From positions 3,286,001 through 3,350,000 of the forward strand of contig NW_025408672.1 of the NCBI RefSeq assembly GCF_020360975.1: 64,000 nt of DNA, in the 5' to 3' direction. The notes beneath the pieces are model-generated. The model searched no databases and was not told where the DNA came from. It was given only the letters and a program-made list of their open reading frames with translations. The position numbers were made by a program, and so were the translations under genes. This document shows, one piece after another, positions 1-11,876 of this stretch. Positions within the stretch are counted from its first letter, which is position 1; each line of letters begins with the position of its first letter. The DNA comes from Hirsutella rhossiliensis. Lineage: Eukaryota; Ascomycota; Sordariomycetes; Hypocreales; Ophiocordycipitaceae.

Positions 1-894
1 GAACTTTGGATGAAGAGGGGGTTTATTTTCAGGCTTTGGGGCCTAAGGATCATCTTGAGCTTTATTTCCCAATATGTAAGGAGCGGGGAGGACTTTGAGT
101 GCATAATTCAAAATACTGTTGAGACGAGGCCGAGGTGGCAGCTTAGAGCATACCAAGGGTGGCCATCACGGGAATAGCGTTGTCAGTCCCTAGAAGACTA
201 GGTCTGCATCTTCACAGTGCTTAGTTTCATGAATTTAAAGCATTTGATTCCTTGGATTTGCTGCCAATGCTTGTCTATGTCATAGAGAAATGCTATAGTT
301 ATGCTTTTATCGTTGACGCTATGGTCCCGGCACTTGATCGGTGTCCACTGTCAATGTTCTCCGAGCGAACGTGTTGGGAAGAACCAGGTTCAGGCGGAAT
401 GAGGATGCATTTCACTGCTCCTCTACGTGTCCGCATGCGGGCTGACGCGTACATAGAGGGATGGGACATGCGTTGTGTTCAATGCAGTACCGATGTGCGC
501 AGAATATGATTGTTAAACCCGCTAGCTGCTAACCTATAGCCTCGTCGCAGGGGAAGGCCGGCATCGCTTATCAGGTCACAGGAACTTCCCTGTAACCAGG
601 ATATTAGGCTTCGTTGAGGGAATGTCCTGCTCTGTGACGGGCTTTGTATCTCTACCTACAAACCAAGAGCGCAACGATTTCCCTGGCCATAGATCAAATA
701 TCGGCAAATAAACGGCAGCAGGAAAATCGATTGTCACATAAGATGTGTCACACAGGGCATCACACAAGGGATCCCAGCCTCCAATAGCCTGACCCTTTCT
801 CCCTCTTCAGACCAGCCAGGTATGAACACGTTCCAATTGGAGACACCTAATACCAATAGCTTCCATACACTCTGATCGGATATTTCTACTACTC
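1..894. other. No recognisable gene
   Basis: No open frame here matches a family I recognise, and no inverted repeat, LTR end or RNA gene stands out. The longest frames are under 90 codons and have no coding-like composition. Confidence 0.5.
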
Positions 895-1000
895 AAGAGT
901 CCCTCTTTCAGGCAGTCTATAATGGCTTAGCATTCCCTCTTTAGATAGAAAAATCAAGAGTTCTTCAACCCCCACGCGAGGCAGATGCGACGTACAGTTG
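895..1000 (+). repeat. Degenerate copia LTR-like fragment
   Basis: This stretch holds the short blocks CAGGCAGTCTATAA and TTAGATAGAAAAATCAAGAG in the same order as the reverse complement of about 12480-12720, and it resembles the middle of the LTR at 1582-1859. It has no clear ends or target-site duplication, so it is a worn relic of the same LTR group. The assignment rests only on these shared blocks. Confidence 0.35.
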
Positions 1001-1581
1001 ACTTTTGGTGCTTGATATACCTAGTGACTTAGTGTGACTCCCAGCGGCGCCGGACTACACAGATCGGATGGGGGGCCTGGTGGGGCGAAGGTCACGGAAG
1101 AATGGGCCTGTCGTGCGATCAAAGATCTACGGTCGTGCGATGTGCGATACTCGTTGTAAACGTCTTGTTCTCGGGCCCGAAAAAAATAAGGCTTCCAGTC
1201 TGACGAGCACGCAAAGTATGAGGCATTAAGCCGACAAGTGAAGCGTGAGGTGTCGTGAAAGCGGGTTCAAAACTTAGCTCCGAAGACTAATAACTGGGCT
1301 GTCGGTAATGAACAGTGATTGGCTGACCCGTATGACGCGATATTCTAGCTTTCGAACATAGAAGATGATGGTGGCAAATTTGCGGTTCAACCGCTGGACC
1401 CCGCAGTACGACGGTGAATCTATCTTCCCAGTGTTTTGCATTGATCTCAGGGTCTACCGGTACATCGACCGATCCCTCTTAAGGATTCAGGAGCATACTG
1501 TGAAAGGCCTCTAGTGAGTTGATTCAACTGACTAGTCCCTATGCTGTTTACTATCAAGATAGAGAAGAAGGAAAGAAAAAG
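1001..1581. other. No recognisable gene
   Basis: Nothing coding or repetitive was recognised between the LTR-like relic and the 5' LTR of the copia fragment. Confidence 0.45.
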
Positions 1582-1859
1582 TGTCAAGATCGGAACGCTC
1601 ATTCACTGTGCTGCCTAACAGGCAGCAAGCAGTTCGTAATGCCATATTAGTGATGGATTCGAACCTTCTAGGTGACGTCGTCATCTATGCTGCCTGGGTG
1701 GCAACATCGCCACTCAGCCCAAAATCACAAGTATAAGAAGCCAACTTTTCACCATCACTTAGATAGAGAATCAAGAGTCTTTCGTTGCCCGATTCACAGG
1801 ATCTCCTTCCCGATCGTTGCTCAGTCATCCATACTGTCCGTGCCTCTTGTTGTGTGACA
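1582..1859 (+). repeat. 5' LTR of copia fragment A (278 bp)
   Basis: The LTR runs from TGTCAAG to GTGACA and ends exactly where a primer-binding site begins at 1860. It contains the motif GAACCTTCTAGGTGACGTCG, then CATCTA, then GCCTGGGTGGCAACATCGCC (about 1664-1713). Much of this motif is also present, on the opposite strand, in the LTRs of copia B. No 3' LTR follows, because the element is cut off near 3617. Confidence 0.7.
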
Positions 1860-1873
1860 GTTATGAGCCCGGT
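1860..1873 (+). promoter_or_regulatory. Primer-binding site, half initiator-Met tRNA type
   Basis: GTTATGAGCCCGGT directly follows the LTR. It is complementary to the anticodon arm of a fungal initiator tRNA-Met (GGGCTCATAAC). Copia-group elements are known to prime from a cleaved half-tRNA this way. The same sequence follows the 5' LTR of copia B. Confidence 0.65.
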
Positions 1874-1944
1874 CTGCTAAGCCGGGTTTCTACTACACAC
1901 ATTGCGTCCACTGCGTTTGCCTCACCAACAATAAGCACGCCAAA

Positions 1945-3617
1945 ATGGCCGCTGACGACCTCGAAGTCTCTTCCCGGGTCACCCTCAAAGGCCCCGGTAA
2001 TTGGGATCTATGGATCAGCATTGTTCGCAAATTTGCGAAGAATCAACAAATCTGGGATTTCATTGACCCTGCCGTTGCGCGCAAGCCGGCTCTGATGCCG
2101 CCAGTCGAACCAACGCCAGGAGAAGTGCAGGAAAATGCCACCGGCATACACCAACTGCAAGGGGACAGCCTTACTAAGTTTCAGATCCTTGAGGCACGGC
2201 ATCGAAGCCAGCTCCAGACCTACAAGGACAAAACTAAGGCACTCGCAAAATTGCAAGAACACATCGTGAAGACCGTTGGCAAATACTACGATATTATCGC
2301 CAAGGAAGATGATGTGGCCAAGGAACTCACAATCCTGAAAAACCGAGTCAAACCAACCGACTGGGCTCGGGAGAGTGAAGTCACAGATCGATACTACGCA
2401 ACGCTTAAGGCAGTCAGCCGGTCCAAAGTCGAAGAATGGATCTCGAAGTGGCAAGTCGTCCTGAACGAAGCCAAGAATCTCGACCTACCCGACGTGAAAG
2501 ACCTGCGACCAACTCGCCATTTCCTCAAAGCTGTGAACGCAATCGACTCGACCTTCTCCAAAGTCTGGATCAATCAGATGGAAGCAAATGCCCTGTCCAA
2601 TCCGGACGACGACTGGCAAAAGACTTTCCCTGACGGAATCAAGATCAGTGAGATCTTCGAGCGATCGTATCGATCAACCACCAGCAACTCAGACACCAAA
2701 GGTGCATTTTCCACCTTCCAAGGTGAAGGAGAGCCCGATGCTTCCGGTACAACCCGAACATCAAAACCCAACAGGAACCAAGGAGGAAAACCACCGTGCC
2801 TCTGCGGTCACAGGCATTTCTACTCAGAATGTCCATATCTCTCTGACTCGGTACGACCTGAAGGATGGTCTCCGGACAGCAAAGTCCAGGAAGAAATCGA
2901 TCAGAAGCTCAAAGACCCTACTACCAAGGGCAAAATCGAACGGTCCATCAGGAATCGTAAAAGGAAGGAAGAGTCTCGACAAGAATCACCGGAATTCCGA
3001 GGTACTGCCTTCGCTGGACTCAGAGCCAAGGACAAAAAGAACCAAGGCGAGAAGGACCAGGAGCAAGAGCAGTCACCCGATCCACAGATCAAGTCAGCCT
3101 TCTCAACATCACCAGTCTATCCACTCCGTGACTCGTTCATCATGGATTCCGGATCGGACTTTCACATTTGCAACAATTCGGTACGCTTTACGGAAGGCAC
3201 GTACAAGTCCTGCGATGAGCCTGAAGCAGCCTTCTCGGCAGACACACTGCTTGAGATCCACGGATACGGAGACGTTCTCATCCGCATCGGAAGCTCAGAT
3301 AAGTTCAGATTGCAGAACGTCGCCTACATCCCAAACTTCCACACAAACGTTGCATCTCTTGATCTCTTTCTCAAAGAGGATACAATTGGAACCCTGCAAC
3401 AGGCGCTGTCTCAAGAGACGGAAAGACGATCTTTCGCACAGAGAGGCGATTTCGCCAGCCTATCATCGAATACAACCAAGTCGATTACGAATCGCACACC
3501 CAGTCGGCAACTGCCTTCACTTCATCCGCGCAGCCGAGACCCGAGTCCGCTGCAGAAGCCATACGGTGGCACCAACGCCTAGGTCATCTTGGGTCGGAAG
3601 CCCTCGTGCACCTAGTT
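1945..3617 (+). pseudogene. Copia A Gag-protease fragment, truncated
   Basis: The frame opens at ATG 1945 and encodes a Ty1/copia Gag with many charged helical segments, then a variant zinc-knuckle-like CLCGHRHFYSECPYL near 2805-2845, then the aspartic protease site FIMDSGSDFHICNN near 3140-3180. A frameshift near 3380 moves the reading frame; the continuation holds the Gag pre-integrase motif WHQRLGHLGSEALVHL just before 3617. Integrase, reverse transcriptase and RNase H are missing, because the sequence switches abruptly to an antisense LINE fragment. The LTR and PBS upstream show that this is the true 5' end of an element in plus orientation. It cannot transpose by itself. Confidence 0.8.
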
Positions 3618-4060
3618 TGCATAAGGAGCGCACGGAGGTTGGCGTCAGTGCGAGGGCGTCAGTGCGGAGGGCGGCTGGGAGGAGCCTGCGGTTGTCAGCT
3701 TGTAGGGGGCAGTGGAGGAAGACGTGGAACACAGTTTCTTCCCCGCCACCGCACCGGCAGAGGGGGGTCGTCGCGCTGGGGACGTTCCTGTGATAGAGAA
3801 AGCTGTTAAAACCTATCTTCCCGGTGCGGAGCTGGATAAGCGTGGAGCTCTCGTGCTTGTAGAGGTCGGCGTGGGCCTTTAGCCTTCTCCCGGGCGGTTC
3901 GGTGTCTGACGGTTGGAGAGTACGACGAGGGTTGCGCGCCTTCGTGTCTCGCAGCTCTCTTTCCCACCTTCTCGTCCATTCACGCCATACAGCTTCACGA
4001 GGCTCCGTTGAGCCTATGCACCAGCGCTGTCGCCACTCGCGGCCATTTCCGGGTTTGCGC
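3618..4060 (-). pseudogene. LINE (Tad1-like) C-terminal fragment
   Basis: Reading the minus strand from about 4060, a single frame gives LIQLRTGKIGFNSFLYHRNV followed by the Cys/His motif CRCGGGEETVFHVFLHCP. That arrangement marks the C-terminal zinc-finger region after the reverse transcriptase in fungal non-LTR elements. Upstream residues (WREWTRRWERELRD and on) are compatible with the same region. The reverse transcriptase itself is absent. The fragment abuts the copia pol sequence at about 3617, so one element inserted in, or recombined with, the other. The family name rests on the Cys/His pattern only. Confidence 0.65.
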
Positions 4061-4123
4061 CATGGACCCTTACGCGTTCGAATAAGACCAAATTACCAGC
4101 TGTCGCATAAGTGAAATTCGGGA

Positions 4124-4450
4124 GAGAAGGTTGGGTACAGAAAGCGCGGGGTGTCGCTCCTAGACCCTTCCGCCGATCATGGGCGCCTGGGTTCCCGTTA
4201 CCGTACCTGCGGCCGATTCTGTCTTCACAACAGTGCAGCAAGTCCACGTCTTGGGTGATTGACAGCACCCTCGCATCTGGCTGCCTGGTAGTACTGAGCT
4301 GTAAGAGTTGCAACCCCTTATTGATAAGCAAAATCGTCTCCACTGCAGCCAGAAAGTGAGCTGGCGCCGAGTAGCATTGCTGCCCCCCACCAGGCCGCGG
4401 CGGAAGGGTCTAGGAACGACACCCCGAGTTTCTCGCCCAACCCGTTCCCA
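4124..4450. repeat. MITE-like inverted repeat, about 50-bp arms
   Basis: Positions 4145-4173 and 4400-4427 are inverted copies with one mismatch (GTGTCGCTCCTAGACCCTTC against GTGTCGTTCCTAGACCCTTC). Weaker pairing extends the arms outward to about 4124 and 4450. The roughly 225-bp interior has no convincing frame. No target-site duplication was found, so a hairpin-forming relic is also possible. Confidence 0.4.
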
Positions 4451-5544
4451 CGTAACTCGTCTCTACAACAGAGTCTCGACCGACACAGCCCCATCCCTCG
4501 TCCGATGGTTTCTCAAATTTCGGTCAATACCCCGCTACAAGGTAGCAGCAGACCTCGCAAGAAGCTGGTCTGCCAGCGCCGCGACAACAATACGACCACG
4601 AGCGGACGGAGAGTAGAAAGAGAGAACACGGTAGCAGTGAAGGTTTTTACTCTTGTCGGCTCCCAATCACGAACAGCTGCGAACGGCTCCCATAATGGCA
4701 TCAAGCGTGCCCCCCCGCCCCTAGTACGGCTCAACACTCGGGGTCTTGGCGGGCCGTGGGCGACCGACCGAACACCAGTGAGAAGAGCTTCCTAAGAGGA
4801 GGAGGTATAAGCGGGATAGAGTCTCCGCCGTGCCGCGCGCGAGTTGACGGCTATTCGGGTGTAACGCGCCTACGGGACCTGACGACCCGGCCCGGTTTGG
4901 GACGGAGGTCTCCCACCTGCACCAGGCTGGCGGCTGCGACCCATCTTGCTCAACACCGCGACGAGGGCCGCCCGCTAGCCGAGGCAGATGAGAAGGTTGT
5001 ATATAGGTTTCCTCCTGGGCCACCGGGTTTTCCCTATATAGGTAACGAGTAGAGGCTCTAGAGCCTATAGGGACCATTTTGATGCGTTATATTTCTCTGC
5101 TGAGCCAGTGAGATAACTTAGCTAAACCTTAGTCCCCGTCGGCCCGTTTGCGGATGTACTGGGCGTAGACAGAATATATCAGGCCATCTGACTCGTCAAT
5201 CACCTAGCAAACATTAGTTATACGAAATCTGCTGAGAAGCAAAGACATTCCTACATAATGAAGAGTGGTACTACTGGTACTTTGATCGACGGTTCCTCGG
5301 CTCCATTCAGTGTCGTTGGCTACGCGCCATTAGTCAAGGGTTCGCCCCCCGGAGACGACAGAACACACGATCTTGCAGGTAATACACCGTATCAGGGTAG
5401 GAATAGTATAACTTCTTATACGCCCCAGCAGGTAGAGGAGGTATGTTTTCCGGCGTTGGTGGTTGCAGTGCCCTTCTGCGAGGCATGGCTGATTGTTTCT
5501 GTTGTGCTGCTCGAGTGTTGTGAGACTGGCTGCCGGACTTCATA
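4451..5544. other. No recognisable gene
   Basis: Open frames of up to 118 codons occur on both strands of this moderately GC-rich stretch, but none carries a recognisable motif and several overlap on opposite strands. I see no LTR ends or repeats. Confidence 0.45.
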
Positions 5545-5584
5545 CCATGCCCCACCCCCCTTTCGGTAACACCCACCTTTCGGT
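5545..5584 (+). repeat. Left TIR of pogo 1
   Basis: It begins CCATGCCCCACCCCCCTTTC and is the exact reverse complement of 7544-7583. Confidence 0.92.
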
Positions 5585-5682
5585 TCTGTGGCCTGTGCGT
5601 ACCTTGCACGCGAAATTACCATCCAACCCCCTAATCTCCTTCCGCCTCCTGACGATGATTCTTCTCGTTATTCCTCCACCAC

Positions 5683-7285
5683 ATGACCAAAATGACCTTA
5701 AAGCGGCCTCGGAGTATTTATACGGAGGATATTATGGCTAATGCGATAATTGATGTCACAAAAAACGGCTTGTCGCAGTACCGCGCCGCCCAAAAGTATG
5801 ACATACCTCAGCAGTCTATTTCCGACAGACTCAAAGGCCAGGTAGCCCTGGCTGATCAGATCCAGCCTCGTCAACTCTTGAGTAAGTCTCAGGAAGCTCG
5901 CTTGGTTTCTTGGATCCTCCGCCAAGAGTCTCTCGGCTATGCTCCCTCCCACAGTCAGATCCGCGCATGTGTGGAGGCTCTTATGAAGCAACTGAACAAC
6001 GAGCGGACAGTGGGGCGCAACTGGGTCTCTAAATTCATCAATCGCCATCCGGACATCAAGAACAAGCGTGGAGACGTCAGGAAGCTAACCGATTTAATGC
6101 TTTTACGCCTCGTGCGGTTCACTGGTTCTTCGATATCAGGGAAAGGAGTATGGATGGATTAAACCAGAAAATACCGTGAATGTTGACGAAGGCGGTATTA
6201 TGTCTGGCTTTGGTGAGTATTTGGCTTGTCTTTCATTACTTTTACTAACCAGACTCTTTTGCCAGGTTTGGATAGTCTTGTGGTTGGGAGTGCAGACCCA
6301 AAACGGAAGGCCCTTCTGAAAGGGCCACAGTCCCGCAACTGGACCTCATTTATTGAAGCTATCACCGCGGACGGCCGTGTCCTTACCCTGGCATTATCTT
6401 TAAGGGCAAAGAACTTCAGAAACAGTGGTTCTTGACGGAATTCGGCAAAATAGCCGACTGGCATTACATAACGTCGCCCAACGGATGGACGGACAACCAT
6501 ATCGCTATTGAGTGGCTTGAGAGGTCTATTTGCCCCAGACGCGACCAGCCGATGCCTCAGATGCTAGACTGATCATATTAGATGGACATGGAAGTCATGC
6601 AACGGTGCGTTTCTTTATCCACCTCTGTAGGAATTACCGTTAACCGGGACCAGGATGCATGGATGGCCACATGCTTTTTGAACAACGTTTATTGCTGTTA
6701 CCTTCCTGCCCACTGCTCTCATGGCCTCCAGCCGTTAGATAACGGTGTATTCAATGCCTCCAAGGCAGCTTACCGGAAAGAACTTCAGAAATTGACCTGT
6801 TTGACCGATTCTGCGCCTGTTCATAAGGTCAATTTTATACGGGCATATGCTAAAGCGCGCGAGGTTGGAATGACGGCAAAGAATATATTGTCCGGCTGGA
6901 GGGTCACTGGGAATTGGCCGATCTCACGATCCAAGGCATTGCGGCATCCAGAAATTCACGCGGACATTGTAGAGACGTCTCCAAAGTCCGCGCCATTTTG
7001 GGTTCTGATGATACGCCAAGAAACAGCCGCCAGATTCGCGATTTCGGAAAGAACAAGACTCCTGGCACCCGGAGACGATACGCCGTGATAGCTAGAGGCT
7101 TTGAAGCCCAAGAACAGACGCTTGCCGAGCACAGCAACAGAATCGCGAAGCTAGAGGAAGAAGTGGCCCGGCTGCAGAGAGGCAAGAAGAGGAGAGCAAT
7201 TCCGAACCCGAACAGACGGTTCATGACTCTCAGTGAAGCTTTGGTGGCTGAGGAAGCCATTCCCAAATTAAAAGCCAAGAGATAG
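5683..7285 (+). pseudogene. Pogo/Fot1-type transposase, frameshifted
   Basis: A DDE-superfamily transposase starts near 5683 with a psq-type helix-turn-helix (GLSQYRAAQKYDIPQQSISD) and a CENP-B-type DNA-binding region to about 6090. Frameshifts near 6092 and 6140 move the frame. The first catalytic Asp lies in NVDEGGIM (about 6185), followed by a 53-bp intron with GT-AG ends and a CTAAC branch site (6213-6265) that restores MSGFG|LDSLVVG. The second Asp lies in LIILDGHGSH (about 6570), a stop follows near 6640, and the third Asp lies in HGLQPLDNGVF (about 6735). A coiled C-terminal tail (EEEVARLQRGKKRR) ends at 7285. All three catalytic residues survive, but at least four frame breaks make the protein non-functional. 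Confidence 0.85.
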
Positions 7286-7543
7286 CCGTTGTGCTGAATT
7301 CTGACACAGAGGAGGAGGCGGTCTCAGAGGTGGAGACAGCTTCAGTGATCGAAGTCAAGGTGGCAACCGAAGCCCTTCCAGTCACCACCAGATCCGGGCG
7401 AATGGTAAAAAAGCGCCGGTACATATAAGAGCGTCCATTTCTCTACGGAATGATATAATTTTTGTGTTTATAATGTTAAGTTCTGATCATATTTCATGTA
7501 GTTCAAATGGTAGACTTTTGGTGGAGAATTTTTCAATTGCGCT

Positions 7544-7583
7544 ACCGAAAGGTGGGTGTTACCGAAAGGGGGGTGGGGCATGG
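7544..7583 (-). repeat. Right TIR of pogo 1
   Basis: It ends GAAAGGGGGGTGGGGCATGG next to a TA and pairs perfectly with the left TIR. Confidence 0.92.
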
Positions 7584-7719
7584 TAGTGCGGGGCTCGGGG
7601 TTGTAAGCAGCCCCACCGTCTTCTTGTTGTTGCCTAAGGCAAGAATCTTTCCCCAACAAAATCGACGGGCGCCCATTTTCTTTATGCAATTCTGGGGTAA
7701 ACACCACGGCTGAGCCTCG

Positions 7720-9616
7720 ATGCCGGAGTCTATGCCTGCTGAACGCCGCAAGAGAGATATATTCTACCATGGCGATTTCAACCTTGTACAACTCCTTCAT
7801 TTAGCAGAACGGTTCCGACATCAGCCATGTACTTGCGACGTATCTCAAGCCCCGATGTCCGGCGCTTTGAATTGGGCAATATTGTTGAAGTTCGATGACG
7901 GTGTCGAGTGGGTTTTCCGATCGCCCAGGACGAGATATGCTGTTGTTGGCGATACTGCCGCCTGCCGTCTTTTGGCTAGCGAGGCCGCTACGCTGAAGTA
8001 TATCCGCAAACACACTTCTATACCTGTTCCAGAGGTGTTCCATTATTGGTAACTTTGTGTCTTCCAGCCTCAAGCCTAGGGATACTGCTGACATGAGCAA
8101 AGCGTGACCGACCAGAATGATATCGGAATCCCGTACATCCTTATGAGCAAGGCTGCCGGCAATCCTCTCGCAACGTACGACTGGCAAACGTATAACCATG
8201 AGCGCCCTAAGCCTGCAAGTCCTACAGACCCGGTACGGGCTATGACTCGGGACGAGAAGGGGAAGATTATGAGACAGCTTGGAAACTACGCGTGTCAGCT
8301 ATTCCAATTACGGTTTGCTACAATTGGATCCCTCTTCGAACAGGATGGCGAAGATTACAACATCGAGGAGTGTCTCTCCCCCGGTCATGTTCTCCACGGC
8401 CGCGACGATATTGAAGATATCTCGCGTGGCCCGTACCATGGAGAGCCCGACTACTACTCCTCCCTCGTCTCTGCCCTTCTTCTACATGCTGAGCGACTCC
8501 CAATGGAACACCACATTCTCCTCGCGCCTGTTCCCATCCCCCAGGAGTACTCAGATTTCACCAAATATCGCTCTGCCGAGCGACGGTGGAACGACTACGC
8601 TGCTCTTGGTGGCAAGGCAGAGTCGAGCAAAAATCGCCTGCAATACAGCATTGCTAGCTATCTCATTCGCGACCAAATCATCCCTCACTTGACTCGGCCG
8701 AATATCCCGCGGATGTTCGGCTTTCCTCTGTCACCATGACCTCAGCACCCAGAACATCTTTGTTGATGGGGAATTCAATATCACATGCGTTATCGACTGG
8801 GCATTCTCGTCCACTGTTCCGCCCGTTCAATTACTCGGCACCCTGGTCTACCACACCCCGGATTTGGTGTTTGACTCGGCCTCAGTCGACGCCTTTCGGT
8901 CCGGGTTTGAAGACGAGAGCAGGACTATCGGCGGTTTTGTACCCGAGCCCAAGCACTGGACGATAGGTGACATGATGTCACATCTAATGCGCCTAGTGAA
9001 CCTGGATGCCCTGCAGGATTACCACCACTTAGAGGCACTCCATCAACTTGCACTTAGTTGCTCCATTTCTCAAGATGGTGGCGGTGCCAACCATATTCGC
9101 GCGATCCTCGCTGGACTGGCCACAAACCCTGAGGCACTGGCGTTGGCGGAAGCACTGGCAGCTGACGACGAGCCCGAAAGCGAAGTCAAAAGGCGTGAGA
9201 GAGAGTATTTCAGTGCTGTCGGGCAGGGACGACTTGCATTGGCTCAGAAGATCACACTTGCGTCCGAACATAATCCCCTTTTCGTGGCAGACAGACGGCT
9301 TTGGCGATGGATAGAAGCTATCGATGAATACCCTGCGACTATGAATGGTCATACGCATAGGTCGCATGGCCACGAACGTGTCAACGACGTTAACTTTTCG
9401 AGCAAATGGGAGCGCATTGTTCAGCCACCTCAGCTACCAAAGCTCGCTCCAGCATCGGCGAACGGGGAGACGCAAAATACTTCCCATGTGGCAGACTCTC
9501 AGAAGCCAAAGCCGAGGAAAGCCAGTCCAGCAATGTCGGACCGCCTTCAGAAGAAGGTCAAAGTCACTAGAGAGTACATTTGTTCGACCAGCTCTAACGG
9601 GCGGCGAAACCCATAA
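7720..9616 (+). pseudogene. APH-family kinase-like protein, one frameshift
   Basis: Exon 1 (7720-8048) joins exon 2 through a 54-bp intron at 8049-8102 with a CTGAC branch site. Splicing gives PEVFHYC|VTDQNDIGIPYI, matching the fungal aminoglycoside phosphotransferase-like fold. The catalytic loop HHDLSTQNIFVD and the metal-binding segment CVIDW lie near 8729-8795 but are out of frame with the upstream exon, because of a one-base surplus (or two-base loss) near 8728. From there one frame runs to 9616 with a Lys/Pro-rich tail. Full length would be about 615 residues, typical of these fungal proteins, whose substrates are mostly unknown. The family does not imply drug resistance. With a single lesion, a recent pseudogene or a sequence error are both possible. 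Confidence 0.72.
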
Positions 9617-9710
9617 GAAACCTGTAGCATCCACCCGTGAGGGCCCGCAGCACTAGGCACGGAGAGAAGGGCTCAAATGATGGACTGAACTTCACTGAAG
9701 TGTAACGTAC

Positions 9711-9750
9711 TTGATAAGTGAGCTGGACAGACAAGTAAGCTGGACACCAA
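9711..9750 (-). repeat. Candidate terminal repeat of pogo 2
   Basis: The block AGCTGGACA occurs twice within 26 bp (near 9721 and 9737), similar in layout to the duplicated sub-terminal boxes in pogo TIRs. It lies about 280 bp beyond the transposase C-terminus. No matching inverted copy was found upstream of the transposase start near 11840, where SINE-like sequence begins. Confidence 0.35.
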
Positions 9751-10032
9751 TCCACACCCATGCGGCCATAACCATCAAAATCCCAATTCTAAACGCCTTA
9801 AATCAATTCAAATTAATTATATCTGTTTTCCTCAGACGTCTCTTATTTGCCGCATTGGTGACGAACTCAGGGCGCACCGCAAGGTTCACGCTATCAAGGC
9901 CATCGATGACTCCTTACCTTCTTTGCTAACCCGTCCTTTGGCTGATCTGGCGGCTGCGATGTTACCGGAAGCTCTGGGGTTGGTGGAAGAGCGACGACTA
10001 TTTCGTCTAGAGTCCCTGGACTCTCTCGAGCT

Positions 10033-11839
10033 TTAGAAGGCACCCGCTGGGGCCGCGGCTTCTGTTGCGCACTTTCCCGGTTTACACCTTTGAGATCGTC
10101 TCGAAGTTGTCGACTGGCCGCTTTCTCTGCTTCTTGGCTTCTTTTCCTGCAATTTTCGCTCCCTTTTCTCCTCTCGCTGCTTCTTTCTTTCCAACGCCTG
10201 CTCTTTTGCTCCTCCGCCTTTTCTGTCGCTGAACCTCTGGAATTCCCTCTGGATTGCTTCCTCTTTCTTCTGGACCTCCATAGCCGCTTTCTTCACTCGA
10301 GCTTGAGCCACTTTTTGCGGGCGGAAGACCTGAGCAGAGTTAGGATCCGTACGGTCAAAGAGATAATCTTTCAGAGCTGTACCACGCTGCCTGCGCTGTT
10401 TCTCATGAATTATAGTCTCACGGAGTCCCTTGTTCTCATATCTGAGCAGCTCAACCTCGGATTGAAGACTTTCAAGAGTGCTCTTCAGCTTCTGAGCACT
10501 GACTTCAGCATTGGCGGTGGATTTATCGACCACTTTGTCGACAAGCCGTCGTAATTCTCGAGCGGTAGGTTGCTGCAATGCTAGGGGAGTCTTCCGAATC
10601 GCTGCCTGCATCGGAATCGTCGTATTCCTTCTTCACAATCTGTGACAAGACGACTTCGGAGTCCAAAGGCAGGAGGCCGGTCCGCATCCACCCGTTTGCG
10701 ATGTTCTCCGGGGAGAAGGACGCCTCCAATGCGTTCAAAATCAAGGTCCAGAATTCGCGTTTGGACAGCCCAACAAGTCCTTGTGTTTTTGCCATCCACC
10801 GGATAAGCTGATTTGTATATGCCGTCGACAAGGGACCGAATAGAGATACGTCCAGGGGCTGGAGCCGATGAGTAGAATGAGGGGGAAACACCGCAACGAT
10901 GATCCGATGCTGGTCACACCACTCCAGAAAGTCCGTATTAATATGGCTCGAGTGGCCATCGGTAATGAGAAGGCGATAATCGCGGCCGTTTCGCGCCTTT
11001 GCCTTAGTAAACCGATCAAAAACGCCGACAAGCCACTCTTTTCCAAGCTCGTGGTTGGTCCAGCCTGTATCCGAGGTCATAAAGAAGGCTGATTGATGCT
11101 CTGGGTCAAATTCCGTAAGCCAAGCATCCTGAACTTGTCCTGGCTTGCCTTGGTAGATGAGAAAAGGAGGCAGCGATGTCATGTCCTGACAGATGCAAGC
11201 TACGAACGTGATCCAGGATCGATTGCCGTCTTGCGATGCACCGAGCAATTTGCCTTGCTTTTTCTGATTGAGAGAGAACACTCTCTTAGTTCGGTTGATG
11301 ACACCCAAGAGAAAGCCTTTTTCGTCCATGTTATACATACGTGTTGCAAGGGCGATGTCGTATTCCTCAATTTTTGAGCGTAACTTCTACCGTCAGCAAC
11401 GGAAATGAGATGCTGCTGTGCATCAACTTACCAGCTCAAAATAATCTCTATACTTTGAAGCACTGTCGGCTCTCTTTCGCGCCACATCAAATCCATCGAA
11501 CCAGGTACAACCAAGCTCGTTACGATGGCGGTTGACGAAGCTATACGGCCAGTTCTTTCCTACCTTCATTTTCGCCATATCCTGAGCGAAGTTCTTGATC
11601 ATAGACAGCGTAGGCGGGATGCCACGTGACGAAAGCTTATGAATATAAGCAACAAGATCTAGTTCCTGCTGTTTTGAAAGTCGAGATTTATAGAGGGAGT
11701 CCGCATCGCGTCTTGAGCGCTGTTTGCCTTGATGGCGGCGCAACGTGGTCTCATCGCAGCCAAATTGGCGAACTGTTTCAGCGTAATTGACCGATTCTGA
11801 GGACTTCAGGAAAGCAAGCGCTTCGTCAATAGCCGCCAT
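10033..11839 (-). pseudogene. Pogo-like transposase 2
   Basis: Reading leftwards from ATG 11839, exon 1 encodes a psq-type HTH and CENP-B DNA-binding region (SVNYAETVRQFGCDETTLRR). A 45-bp intron (11387-11431) with a CTGAC-like branch splices cleanly to KLRSKIEEYDIALATRMYNM. The catalytic residues are present: the first Asp in MYNMDEKGF, the second in LLITDGHSSH, the third in HRLQPLDVSLF, the D-D-D pattern of pogo-type DDE_1 enzymes. The frame closes at 10523, but an overlapping frame from 10611 continues with a coiled-coil and basic tail to 10033, so one frameshift near 10560-10610 separates the two. The catalytic core is otherwise open, making this the best preserved pogo coding region here. 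Confidence 0.82.
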
Positions 11840-11876
11840 GGTTGTTGAGACGTTCCAGATTGATGTTGAGACAGAA

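Larger units (their letters stand above)
5545..7583 (+). mobile_element. Pogo-like DNA transposon 1, complete ends
   Basis: The element is bounded by perfect 40-bp terminal inverted repeats (5545-5584 and 7544-7583) and flanked by TA on both sides (5543-5544 and 7584-7585), the target duplication of the Tc1/mariner-pogo group. Each TIR holds an internal direct repeat CTTTCGGT spaced 16 bp apart, a likely transposase-binding arrangement. The single plus-strand transposase is broken, but perfect TIRs suggest that the ends were still mobilisable until recently. Confidence 0.9.

Noticed and set aside
4721..5077. 118-codon minus-strand protein
   Set aside because: No motif or homology pattern; low-complexity and overlapped by open frames on the other strand.
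8729..8966. Separate small ORF at 8736
   Set aside because: It is a frame shadow over the APH catalytic loop, which is encoded in another frame.
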